Shown here piece after piece: positions 11,170 through 22,438 of a stretch of 64,000 bases of DNA. Position numbers and translations under genes: made by a program. Source of the stretch: Parascedosporium putredinis (taxonomy: Eukaryota; Ascomycota; Sordariomycetes; Microascales; Microascaceae); NCBI GenBank assembly GCA_949357655.1, contig CASHTG010000012.1, positions 3,844,001 to 3,908,000 on the forward strand, given 5' to 3'. A model generated the notes under the pieces. The model was not told the DNA's origin. It saw nothing but the letters and a program-made list of their open reading frames with translations, and made no database searches. Position 1 is the first letter of the stretch, and each line of letters opens with the position of its first letter.

Positions 11170-12987
11170 TCACCGATTCTCGCCATCATCAACGCAGCAA
11201 GCAGCAAGCGAAAAATGTAAACCAGTCCCCTCAACTAAACCAAGGGTGAATCCCATGATTGCAAGCCCCCTTGCACCACGTGCAAACCCACCACTTGGGA
11301 AGCCACCTCGACAGAAAATCGCCGCACCCCCACAATATAGGTTCGGAGACGACCCCAACGCATGCCTATAAATCTCCTCATCCTCCCTCTCCGCCACGCG
11401 CCGCCGCAACACTGGCGGCGCTACCTTGCACTTGCGACACACGTGGAGATTCTCGTTCATGCGGCGGGAGTATCGGTCCCATCCCTCCGTTGGTGTGAAA
11501 CGGTACGCCTTGTCCGTGCCGTCCGGCGCGTTAACGTGGCAGTTGTGCGCGTGCCCCTTTATGTGGTCCATGACGGGTCGATGTCGCAACGGCTTAGACG
11601 CGAGGGTGGCGTAATAGCAACGGAAGCAGTAGGGTTCGCATTGTTCCATATGCCTCCTTGAAAAGCTAGGGGTGGTGCTCGGTACTGGACTTGGCAATCC
11701 TACAAATCGAAGTTCCCGTTAGTAAAAAGAGTCTGGAGCAAGACGAAAAAAAAAGAGAAAAAAAGAAAAGAAATATAACATTGAATCTGGTGAAAGGGTC
11801 TTCCTACCTCGCAGGTTTGGTTGGGGCAGAACGCGCAAGTTGCCCTCCTGTTTCCTTCACAGGCGTACTCTCGAAGCGCATCCAACCGGCCCTGTGGATC
11901 GTCGTAACCTAGAAAGCGACCGCGCAGGATTGGCGAAGCCTCGGCGGCTTGCACCACGTCGATAAAGTGCATAGACCTAGAAATCAGGGCTGCTACCTCA
12001 AAGGGCAGTGGTTCGCTGAGTTTGGGAAGCGGGGTCCCTTTCTCGTGTTGGAGGAGCTTTTCCGTGCTTTCAAAGGACATGGTCTCGGTTTCACCCAACT
12101 TGGGGCTGCCAAAGGGAGCATACCACCTGAGGGTATGGACCAACCGGGACCAAAAGCGAATGTGGAAGCGAATGGTAAAGTAAATCAGGTGGCCAATAAA
12201 CCTTATAACTGGCCGTATAAAGTTCCACGTCCTCCGAGGTAAGTCGTACCCATGCCCCAAGCTCCACGAATGATGGGAGTAGCTATCTAGGCCGGCGAGC
12301 CCGATGAAGATGTTGCCAGCCCCAACGATATAGTAGAACACACTATTTTTTTATTTTATGCACATCGATCAGTTTTTGACACGGGAAAGGGGAGGAAAGG
12401 GGGCTGACATACACCACGATGAGATTCACGATCCAGGTCGTCATCATGCCCTTGCATACAGAGACGGGATCGGTATATCCTCCTCCCTCGAACAACTTGA
12501 CAAACAGGTTGGTCCCGTCCGTGGCGTTCATCCAATTCTCGGCACCATTGCAGGCCCCCACACTACCAGGCAGGAATTTCTGCTCTAGTCTAAGGCCAAA
12601 GGTCATGGAGATGGCACATCCAAGGTCGATGACCCCGACAGCCATGAGCAGGAACCCACGCAGGGCCGGGGATGCAGCGAACAGAAGGAAGTTCCAGGCA
12701 AAAACAAAGACCCCTAGATAAAGCAGCAAAAAGGAGCGCGGCATGTTAGTGGCGGCAACTTGAGAAAAAGGGAATGGACAGCAGAGGCACTAGGGCTCCG
12801 ACGATGGCGTCCCGCCAAGACGGGACAGCCGGGGTCAAGAGCGCCGGGCCAAAGGTAGGAGATCGGGGAATTGGAGGACGCGACTTACCACGTGGGAGTC
12901 AATTTTCAACCCTCGCAGGTAGTCCTTCCCATGAGGGACCACTTCAAGAACGTCTTGGAGAACCTTGACTTTATTGTACTGGGCCAT
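11170..12987 (-). CDS. Putative multi-pass membrane protein with Cys-rich C-terminus
   Basis: Unrecognised family. The supported exons are about 12987-12889, 12789-12413, 12342-11808 and 11655-11170. The first encodes a basic/amphipathic start (MAQYNKVKVLQDV). The second holds two hydrophobic helices (around FLLLYLGVFVFAW and FLLMAVGVIDLGC). A third helix spans the next junction (VNLIVVVFYYIVGAGNIF). After it come aromatic and basic residues, then a Cys-rich region with CAFC, CEPYC, CFRC and CRKC spaced like zinc ligands, and a Gly-rich hydrophobic end. The last intron acceptor and the exon 1-2 junction do not keep frame in every model, so an indel is likely there too. Translation could instead begin at 13065 in the same frame. 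Probably an endomembrane protein with a cytosolic metal-binding tail; that part is inference. Confidence 0.62.
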
Positions 12988-13098
12988 TCCGCCGACCCCG
13001 CCCATTCCCGAGGGAATATGGCAGATGAAGCGGATAATGCATGAGGGGATACCCGATAACCCCATGTTTGTGTTGTGTGTGTATGTGTGTGTATGTGT

Positions 13099-13137
<39 letters not shown>

Positions 13138-14914
13138 CGAGTTCAGTTTAGGAATTTGGTGGAGACTTTCAAGTCCGAGGCCAAAAGAGTGGGAAAAGGT
13201 TCAATCAAGCATTTGACCCGAGGGTAAGCAGCGTGTGGTCTCTTATTCATGGAGCATCTTAGAAGGAAGGAGCGAAGGACAAAGAAGACCGAGGACGAAA
13301 ATGAAATGAGAAGGGAAAAAGTAAAGAGATATTGGCTAGATGGGGTCGACGTGATGAAAAAACGAGGGACAGGGCATAGCCTTCTCTTTTGGGTTGCTCT
13401 TGCCCAGAGTTGCCAATCTATCAAACTGGGTGAGGTGGTGTCGGGTCTCCCCGGATCAAGGGTGGTGGTGGCCTGAACCTGAGCGATAGAAGAAAGAAGG
13501 CTTTCTTCTGGGAAGATCTAGCTTTCTTTTCCCTTCACTTGTTACGATATCTGGGGGTCATTTGTGGGGGAAAGGATGGTTAGGCTTTCCCTTGTGGAAG
13601 GAGATTGATAATATCCCAATGTTCAAATGTATGTGCAAGCTCAGCTCTTGCTCCCCCTTTGCCCATTGCGGCAAGCAATGCGCGCGCATTGTTAGGCATC
13701 TGCAACATTGATAGGCAAACAGGCCACCAGGGTCGCCTACCGCTCCTCTACAGGTTCCATCCGTCGTATCGGCGATGCATCAAGTAGCAGACGATTAAAT
13801 CCAGTTGGCAATTGCCGCCAGTAGGCCAATGCCAGAAATGCGGGCTGTGCAGTCTCTATCAAATTCCGGACTCGGCGAGAGATTGGCCGTCTTATTCCAA
13901 CTTGAGCTCGACGTTTGACGGTTCCCCAGCCTGTCGATGGGGCACGCACTCGGAGCTTGGGCTTTACATGTAGTGTCCCAAATGGTTGACCCATTCCAGC
14001 AAGCAGCACTAGGGCAGCCTGGCGGGAGCGAGAAAGCCCATTCATGATCCACTGCACCGATGGCCAATCCATCAACAGCTGTGGAGCTTACCCGCGATAG
14101 CGGTTCATTAGCCGCTACGCGTTTCCTCTGGGGCTGAAAAGACCAGACTTTTGTTTCGACCGCCTGCATCACGTCTCGATTGAGCGACCGAGGCATATTT
14201 CGCTAGTGCGGGTGGAAGCAATCGCCCCGCTGATCGCAACACTGCCTGCATCGATTGATGCCCACTTGCACCACCGAAGCTGTGGCTGTGCCGTGGTCAG
14301 GCGAACACCCCTGAAATGGCTAGAACGAGATCCACCACGGACAAACGAAGCAGAGGTGGCAGATCGATTCCAATGTCCCATCTGCCAGAGCTCGCAGCGA
14401 AAAGGCTCCACACGCTTGGAGCGTTCTTGTTCTTCGATCAATTCGATCAAACTCCCCTGCGCCTTTCCCGAGAGGCCCCAGTCAATCAGCTGGCACGTAA
14501 ATCCGAGCCAAGTTTCCTGCCTCCCCCAACTTCATTGACCTTGGCGGGACTGCCCCTCCTGGATACACGGAGAAACGTCAAGGCCGTCGGCTCCGACTCG
14601 ACAGGCCCTGGAGCGAGAAAGCCTAGCGGCTCATGACCGCATCTTACAACCCGCTGTTTTAGACCCCTTCCTGCCACACGGCGCCTCTTTTTGGTAACTA
14701 CATGCTATCGTCGGTGATTCAACGTCTTAAACTTCTTTTCCACCCTTCCATGCCCCATACACGCTCGCCTCCCGTTTCCCGTCCATTTTCAGCCAGCCTG
14801 TTCTCCCCACCCGGGTCCCCAAGGACCTCGATAGACGGCTTTCAAACACAAACGCACACACCCGTACACACACGCACACGCACGCACACGCACGCACGTC
14901 TTCACATTCCCACC
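12988..14914. other. Divergent intergenic region with GT and CA microsatellites
   Basis: This separates the minus-strand membrane-protein gene from the plus-strand DUF1399 gene and should contain both promoters. A GT/GTAT microsatellite runs from about 13071 to 13134. A CA/CG-rich repeat lies at about 14850-14895, just upstream of the next start codon. No additional gene is supported. Confidence 0.5.
13071..13134. repeat. GT/GTAT microsatellite
   Basis: About 64 bases of GT dinucleotides interrupted by regularly spaced A residues (GTGTGTGTAT units), then pure GT. It lies roughly 85 bases upstream of the membrane-protein start codon at 12987, in the expected promoter or leader. Confidence 0.85.
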
Positions 14915-16652
14915 ATGCGTCAAACGCTACGAGGCGACTCCCATGTCCTAGCGACGGACGACATCGACGCCATTCACCTCAAAACCGTCCACGAGTGCGG
15001 CAGAAAGGAGATTCGCTGGTACGAAAACTCGAATTCCCAGTACCTCGACTACTTTGACCCCAGAGCCCCCAACAAATTCTTCTCGGCCGGATCCCGCGGC
15101 GAGACCGTCGTGCCCTCGCCCGACATCTTCTTGGCCCTCCAGGGCGAGGAGTGCCCCAAGGAAGTCACAGACCTGCCCACCACCAGCGAGTGCGCCGTCC
15201 ACCTGGAGCTGCTCGAGGCCGTGTACGCCTTGCGCCGGCGCGTGATTTCTACGCAGAACCTCGATGACAGCTTCGGCATCAAAGGCCCTACCCGCACCGT
15301 TTACCGCCGTACCTATGTGGGGAACCGCAAGTACGAACACCGCCCTTTCGCTATCAAGGACAAAACGTTTCCCGAACGCTCCCAGAAAAAGTGGACCGCG
15401 TTTCTCCACATCGCCGTGATGCGCTTCATCACCTGGGCGGAGAAGGTCGAGGGCCTCATGCAAGAGCGTGGAGGCCCTCATGAGAATGCCTATCTACCCT
15501 ATCTACCTCCACTCGGTGAGTCGAAACCTGAGAAGAATGTTCCCCTTTTGTGGGGCGGTGCCTTTAAAACCATAATCGGGTGAGTTTCTAACGCGCCTTG
15601 ATTTCCTAGATGTCCTTACCGTATGGCATGCGTTTCTGCTGAACCCCGGAACCTTTAGGCGGCACTGTGAAGTGAACGTCCTACCTTACCTCAAGCACGT
15701 CTCTTTCCCGTGGACTCGGATTGTAAGTGTCTTCCTTTTCTTTCCGGGCAGCTCCCCACAGATACCCCATCAAGAATTGCACAAGCATACTCACATCGTA
15801 ACTGGCTACCAGCACAAAGCCATCAGTACTGTAGAGTCAAATGCTGCCTATAATCTGCCAGCCCCTGCGAGAGCATGGTTCACGGAGACTACGGGCATGC
15901 CACCCGATCTATATGAGTACATCCAAGAGGCCGGGACCAAGGACAGCGAGGCCCCGATCCGCCAGGCCCTTGCTAAATTCTGCGACGACAACGCCACTGG
16001 AATCCCCAATATAGGTTTCCTTATCAAAAGGACCAAGGAGGAGGATGACCCGGAACAACATGCCTTTATGACCTTGCTGCTCGCCGCCCAGAACCAGCGT
16101 AACGTCGTGAAACCTCTCGCCGACAACGTCGTGCGCCAGGGCGGTTTCGTGGACAAGATGCACCACCAGCTCTGGCTCCGCAGCCCCGCCTTTGCCGACA
16201 CCCTCAGGCGCTCGGTCGAGAGGTACGACAACTTTACCCAGCTGTTCAAGCTCAAGCCCAAGTCCACCCTGGTGCCCACCCTGGACATGGACTTGGCGTG
16301 GCACACGCACCAGCTGTCCCACGCGCGCTACAAGGCCGCCATGGAGGAGATCACCGGCCGATTCATTGATCACGACGACAAGATTGGGTCTGGCACGCTG
16401 AGCGTGTGGGAGGGTTATACCCGCAATGAATACGAAATCGTTTTTGGTGAAGAGTATTCGAGGTGTCTTTGCTGGGACTGCGAGGCGATGCTGTCAGCCC
16501 TCGAACAGGACGAATCGCCGTCCATTGAGGGAGATTGGGCCGAGGGCTTGGTGGAGAAAATCAGGGAGGATTTGCAGTTCTATCGTTGTGTCGAGGTCTG
16601 TAGACGCATGGGGAACCGTCTGGTGGCTCGAACCGAGGAGGAGGACTCCTAA
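14915..16652 (+). CDS. DUF1399 (GRDP-type glycine-rich-domain-like) protein
   Basis: Member of the DUF1399/GRDP-like family, known from plants and fungi, with no firm biochemical role; plant relatives affect development and stress responses. Three exons (14915-15515, 15610-15722, 15813-16652) join to an uninterrupted 517-codon frame with no correction, one of the few genes in the window without an indel. The family hallmarks are two repeated Trp-His blocks: PLDVLTVWHAFLLNP across the first splice junction and PTLDMDLAWHTHQLS in the last exon. A CLCWDC pair near the end may bind metal. It lacks the Gly-rich tail that names the plant proteins. Translation is taken from the ATG in CACCATGC at 14915. 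An upstream in-frame ATG at 14702 would add a Thr/His run encoded by the CA repeat and is less likely. Confidence 0.85.
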
Positions 16653-17295
16653 CCTGTTGGCTCGGGGAGTTTACCCAGCTCACCTGTCGATTCTTCTTTT
16701 CGAGGCATCTCGCAGTATATCTCACCAGCGATGTTGAACTTTCACCAGTGCTTTTCCTTTCGTTTCAGACATGCGTGTATATAATTTATATAGTCTATCT
16801 CTCCAACGCGTCTTGGGAACTTGATTCTAGGTTCCAAGCCCACATCCATCACCGAGCCTCCACCCCCACCACATCATTGATCCCGTCACGCGTCTCATCA
16901 TATCCAGCCTAAACGTATTTTTATGCCTCATCACAGATTCCATTCCGAGATCTCGCTTTTTCTTCTGCACTTTTCACCCCACTGCCCCCAGTGCACGAGC
17001 TGGCCAAGCACCATTATCGGGCACGTCATGATCACCCCGCATCGCTCCATGCGCTATCGTTTCCAAGGGCAGGGATCTAAATGTGCTGACCAATCACCCA
17101 GGCGACAAACGGAGCTATAGTCGAATCTATATATCCCTAGTGCGAGAGCACCAGCGGAAATTCAACGACGAACCTTCTGAAACAATACCACCTAGGTTGC
17201 ACCCTCTCCACTTCCTTCGGAATCCTCGCCCGATTTCACCGATTTCCTCTTTTTCGATCCTCCGCTTCCCACCCCAAAACCCTTGCCATATTTCC
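16653..17295. other. Intergenic spacer between two plus-strand genes
   Basis: About 640 bases holding the 3' flank of the DUF1399 gene and the pyrimidine-rich leader of the dehydrogenase gene. I see no gene or repeat. Confidence 0.5.
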
Positions 17296-18647
17296 ATGAT
17301 GCGCGTCCGCGTTGAAAGCGGGCTCGGACCCGGAATCCGCGGCGAGCTCAAGGACCAGCACGTCGTGCTCTTCCTCCCTGGCCCGCCGACGAGGCCCTCC
17401 TCCAGCACATCCGGGATCGGTTCCCGGGGATTTCCGTATCCGCCTACGAGGTCCCCTGGCGTGATACCGAGCCCCCGAGCAACATACCCGCCGAGGAGCT
17501 CGAGCGGGCCACCGTCCTCGTCACCGGCTCCGTCCTGCCCTCCCGGGAGCAGGCGCCCAATCTCGGCTACGTCCAGCTGAGCAGTGCCGGCGCGAATCAC
17601 GTGTTGAATCATCCTCTCTTCACCGACACCGATATCATTTTTTGCACGGCCAACGGCGTCCATGGGTAGGTTTTCGTAGTTGCGTGCGTGCGGGGAGAGA
17701 GCATCGTTATTTTGTCGAACTTGTGCTGAAGGTTTGCCCTAAACAGGCCTCAGATCTCGGAATGGGTCATCACAACGTTCTTGGCCTTCCAGCATCATAG
17801 TAAGCTTCCCCCACAAAACGAGTTTGATGTAACTACAAGTCGTCAGGGCAATTGCTGGGTTTCGTACTGATCGAGTTCCCCTAGTCCCTAAATATCTACA
17901 GTTCCAAAATGAAGGCAAGTGGGACAGGGCAGCCTTTCCCGTTCAAGATTCAGTCGGCCGCAGGATGTAAGTGGGATTGTGACTCTACCCATTCCCTCCC
18001 ACCTAGTCATTGCTCTGTTTCTTACTAGCCTCTTTCTTTGTTTTAAGAGGTATCCTCGGTTATGGAAGTATCGGCCGACAGACAGCTCGCGTTGCAAAGG
18101 CCCTGGGAATGGATGTCCACGCCTACACTCTCCACCCTCGTGACACACCCGAGTCGCGTCGCGATACATCCTACCACCCTCCAGGACTCGGCGATCCGGA
18201 TGGCTCCATCCCCTCAAAGTGGTTCTCGGGAGACTCCACCGCCGACATCCATGCTTTCCTCGGCTCCGATCTAGACCTCCTCGTCATCAGTCTCCCTCTC
18301 ACCCCAAAACCACCCACCTCATCGGCGCGGCCGAGTTTGCTGTTCTCGGCAAGAACAAGACCTTTGTCAGCAACATCGGCCGGGGGCCCATCATCAAGAC
18401 GGATGATTTGATACAGGCTCTTGAGAACGACGTCATCAGCGGCGCCGCGCTCGATGTCACGGACCCGGAGCCCCTCCCAGATGGCCACCCGCTCTGGAGT
18501 ACGAAGAACATCATCATCACCCCGCATGTGAGCGGAATCTCCACCAGGTACAATGAGCGTGTCTTGGCCATCTTGGAATTGAACTTGGACCGTCTAGTGA
18601 ATGGCGAAGAGCTTGCCAACAGAGTCAGTAGGAGAGATGGATATTAA
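17296..18647 (+). CDS. D-isomer-specific 2-hydroxyacid dehydrogenase
   Basis: NAD(P)-dependent oxidoreductase interconverting D-2-hydroxyacids and 2-oxoacids (glyoxylate/hydroxypyruvate reductase and phosphoglycerate dehydrogenase superfamily), probably cytosolic. Four exons: 17296-17665, 17747-17799, 17885-17966 and 18048-18647. The Rossmann motif GILGYGSIGRQ begins the last exon. The catalytic triad is visible in order: Arg in SNIGRGP, Glu in DPEPLP and His in PHVSG. Two exons each lack one base, in CCC at 17382-17384 and in the CCCC/AAAA run at 18302-18309. Restored, the length is 368 codons plus stop, usual for the family. Two adjacent ATGs start the frame; the first is used. Exact substrate cannot be decided from sequence. 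Confidence 0.87.
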
Positions 18648-21166
18648 CAGGCCACTATTCATGCGTCTAAAGCAATATGGTCTCCATAGCATAAATGAAC
18701 AAAGTGAAGGATGCTTAAAACTCCATCCGTTGTGCACTCTAGACATCCCCTACGTCATGTTAGCCATATAGCGCAAAGTGTACCTCCGCACTCTATTCAC
18801 GCAAGCATTCGTGAGTAGTTCTTATGTGATATCTCTCCCTCGCCCAGCCACTCGAAGTCACTCGGCAATGGACGAGAAGCCTTTCTTTTGTACTTTGAAA
18901 GAGAATTTCACGACAACTTGGGTGAACAAACGTGCAGCGCACCTAGCCCTTTGCGTTGGCGAAGGGCAGTAAACACTCGCCACCATAAGCTCGACTCGAT
19001 TAGTCCGGGGCAAAGAAAGGTCCTCGCTGTTGGAGACATGTATATCCAATGAATATTGCCAAGACTACCAATTTTGTACCGCGCAGGTTTCCAAAGTTTC
19101 CCCAAGGTTTTCCTCCGAATGCAACCATACTAAAGCATATTCTCGAGTTTCTGGCCTCAAGCGATCAAGGCCAGTGGTACCCTGCCACAGGGCTTGAATC
19201 AGTTTCAAGGCCACCACTTCGGTAAGATTGAAAACCTTAGATGGCTAAATTCTCTAAGCGAGCACGAAAGTCGCATCGTTAAGTCAGCCTCGAACTCTCA
19301 TGGGAGGGCTTTCTGTGCCACAGAGGGGACTCTCCATAGAAAAAAATAAAAAGAAAAGTTGGCGAAGAAGAAAATGGAATCTTGGCCCTATCCCTTGGCT
19401 TATCGACACACCCCACCCTCCTTGACACCACATACTTTCCCTGCGGAGACAACTGGGCTGGAGTCTGAGATTCTCGCAGCTATTCAGCGTAGAGAAGTCC
19501 TCGGCTACAGTAGGTGTCTCGAGGCTGCTGAGATCTTTCGTAATCATAGACCAAGTCAATAGTATGTATACTCTGGACTTCCAAGATGTATTCTTTTCTC
19601 AACGTTTCCACAACGGTCTAATGCATGGGGGCCTCGCCCGTGGAGCGCCAAGAACGGAATCCCACTTGGGGGATACGTGAAAAAGCAAGCATGAAAAACA
19701 GACTCGCAACCACGTGTGAATTCAAAGTGCAGCTCCTGCAGAACACAAGGACCAGTCGTACGTCTGGGATGGTGAGTCGGCTCAAGACAATCATCCCCGG
19801 GACAAATCCACACAGGTGGCTTTTGTATTTGAAGGGTATGATACCCAGCAGCTGGGACCACGGTGACGCCATCGAGCAGGCAAACACTTCACGTGTGCAG
19901 CTTCACATCACCTTTACCATCTTGGCGCTGCTTCACACTCCGGTATCTACTTCGCAAGAGGATAGAGATCCGCGTTGGAGGGTGGGGCTATTTGGAGTTC
20001 CGGCCATTTCCATCTTACTCCCACTTCTATCTCAATGATGGCATATCGAGACTTCAGTTTCCAACCAGAGGGGGTGCAAACAATGGTACGAGCCTGGGTC
20101 AACCACAGAGAAAAGGCATTTGAGAGACAACAAAACTAGGTTGGAAAAGGCCCGCCACCCCATATCCGCAGGGTATATGTCATAAATTGGCGCCTGTAGG
20201 ATGAAACGCCGAGATGCGGAGATGCGTGAGTTTGCATAGCTTCCATACGCATAGCTTTCAAGAGCCCCCTTCACGAATGCGTCAGCTACCCTCTATCGAG
20301 CTGTAGCAGAGCCACACTAGCCCAATACCTGTACCTAGGGTCCGAGGCCCCAAGATCTGCGTCTTCGGGCATCCGTACAGAGCTGCGCCAAGGTTTACCC
20401 AAGATGATTAGTGATCATCTTCACCCTCTTCACTAATGCCATACCACGCATTCAGCTGATATCAACACCTTGTTTGTGTGCGAGTTCTTGGCGTGGGAAT
20501 GGAGGGAATATTCTTCTTGGAAGAGGGTAGGTAAGGGCACCTATACGTATAGTGTAAAAAATCAATTGCTGGCCGGAGGAAGAGATGAAACAGCTTACAT
20601 GGAGACATTTGGGGCTATTTCTTCCACTTGCTTTTGCTTGTGGGGTCCTCTCGGATGCGGGGTGCTTGGCATGACGTTTGAAACTGCCCCGCGAGCAGAG
20701 GACATGAGTCTGCTCACTGTTTGACCCATTTTCGTCAGCCGGATTGGAGGAACTCGCTTACAATAATACCAAGTTTATTCTAATTCCTTTTTTTTTTATA
20801 ATTTTTTTTATTAGCTAGTTTGACAAATAAGGTGTCACCTACGCGTTTGTTCTTCACCCGGCCTGCAAACAGGCAAAATTGCTAGCACCAAAGGTTTACT
20901 ATGTCTGGGGGTACACGGCTGGCAAACCCTTGACAATTGTTCGTGCTCAAACAGCGCCTTCCCTGATCGATAGACGGCCGGCGACAGGTGCGCCTTCCTT
21001 ATCTAGCGGGGAGTCCAGCAAGGAAAGCAATCCTCTGCCCGCTCTCTCTCTCTTACTTTATATTCCATCATCTTCCCCCACTTCTCTTGGCCTTCTCATC
21101 CATCCAATACTCTCCATCTCTAATCTATCCCAGTATCTCAGGAGAATCACCACATCAATAAGCACA
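18648..21166. other. Intergenic region, no gene seen
   Basis: About 2.5 kb without a supportable gene. Open frames up to about 140 codons (for example 19625-20038) show no domains, signal peptides or codon pattern. An A/T run lies at 20788-20812. The final 150 bases are pyrimidine-rich and should be the leader of the next gene. Confidence 0.45.
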
Positions 21167-21606
21167 ATGGGTAACGACGACTTTAGCTACAAGGGCCATG
21201 GCACCAACAGCCAGGTACGTGATACCGCCTTGGATGTGGCTCGCAACGATGGGCTTGCAGACTAACGAAAATAACAGGGCAACCACTACTGTGCTCGGGA
21301 CTATGGTAGCGGTGCCGCCAATTCCAACAGCTACCACTACTCAAACTCGTACGCGGGCGGCCCCTTGATAACCCAGCCACGTAATCCTCGGCACCTTTCT
21401 AACTTGGTATACGTTGTAGGGACGGCTCCTATTATTATTCCAACCCAAATGGAAGCACTTACTACAACAGTGGTACCGGCTCTTCCACATACAATCCTCC
21501 TGCCTCCAGCAGCGGTGGTTCCAACAGCTATGGTTCTGGCGGCAGCTCCGGCGGCGGCTCTGGCGGAACTACCGGGGGTAGCTCTGGCGGCAAGAACGGT
21601 CAGTAA
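21167..21606 (+). CDS. Small Tyr/Ser/Gly-rich conserved fungal protein
   Basis: A 101-residue protein from three exons (21167-21214, 21278-21348, 21420-21606) whose summed length is divisible by three with no correction. It starts MGNDDFSYKG. The middle is rich in Asn, Tyr and Ser (SYHYSNS, SYYYSNPNGSTYYNSG) and the end is Gly/Ser-rich, closing in GGKNGQ. There is no signal peptide or membrane helix. Short proteins of this composition recur as conserved hypotheticals in filamentous ascomycetes; that is from memory, and no function is established. The repeated aromatic residues in a Gly/Ser background suggest a disordered, possibly condensate-prone protein. The ATG follows a pyrimidine-rich leader and AGCACA. 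Confidence 0.78.
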
Positions 21607-22438
21607 AGCCGTTGTTGTAATGAGCCAACGAGAAATGGCATGGCTACCCGACGTCTAGCCGAAAGGCGGTGTGAGGAGGAGGGGGTTATTAATGAAGGTA
21701 CCAGAAGTGTTTGTCAGCTTCATGAGAATTATTAAGCCCATTAAATACGAGTACTTGCTCCAGTCGTGATCGATACTTCTTTGCTTCCATATTGATACTT
21801 GCTCCCCTGAAGATTGTCGGGATCATCCGAGTTTACTTTGGCATGGCTAAGAGCTTCTCCGCTCGAGGGCCAGGGAATGGGTGTCCGTCGTGTGTCCGTC
21901 GTTTAGACGGCCGAACTCTATGTTGCTGGTTTGTATGTTAGACCAGCTATTAGATAGCCAATTGGACGTGGGGCTTCCACTTCTTTCCATTTTAGGATTT
22001 GAACCCGAAGCCTAGCAATCACGACATTTCGTCCCCACCGCCACCCCCTTCTTTGAGCGAAGTTTGTCAAGATGTGGCGTCATGTTTACACGGACGGAGG
22101 AGAAGAGAGGCAAGTTCTGAGAGCGGCAAATTGTGAGAAACTCCCTTAAAGTAGGAGTTCTTTTTATTAGGCAAAATGTACCAGTAATCCATCGCTAAAA
22201 TTCCAATCATTAAAAACCATTTGAAAAAAACCGGAAGTGCAGTCTATGACCATGGCAGTAACGGCAAAAAGCAGCAATTTTCGTAAGGTGTAGAGAGGTA
22301 TAGATAGAAAAACAAAGGATAAAGAAGTGTTGATGCGAGTAGGGAAGGGTGGGCCCTTCCCCGGATATCGTTTAAAAGGGTTTCCAAATGCGAATCAAAA
22401 GAGTCTGAGGCTGTGTAGGCATCATTTTCCAACAATAA
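21607..22438. other. Convergent intergenic spacer
   Basis: About 830 bases between the 3' ends of the small Tyr/Gly-rich gene and the sulfate permease gene. No gene, tandem repeat or RNA is visible. Confidence 0.5.

Noticed and set aside
13071..13134. GT array considered as CRISPR-like or other structured repeat
   Set aside because: A simple microsatellite with no spacers; the genome is fungal.
19625..20038. 137-codon open frame in the 18.6-21.2 kb spacer
   Set aside because: Translation has no motif or signal peptide and overlaps equal-length frames on the other strand.
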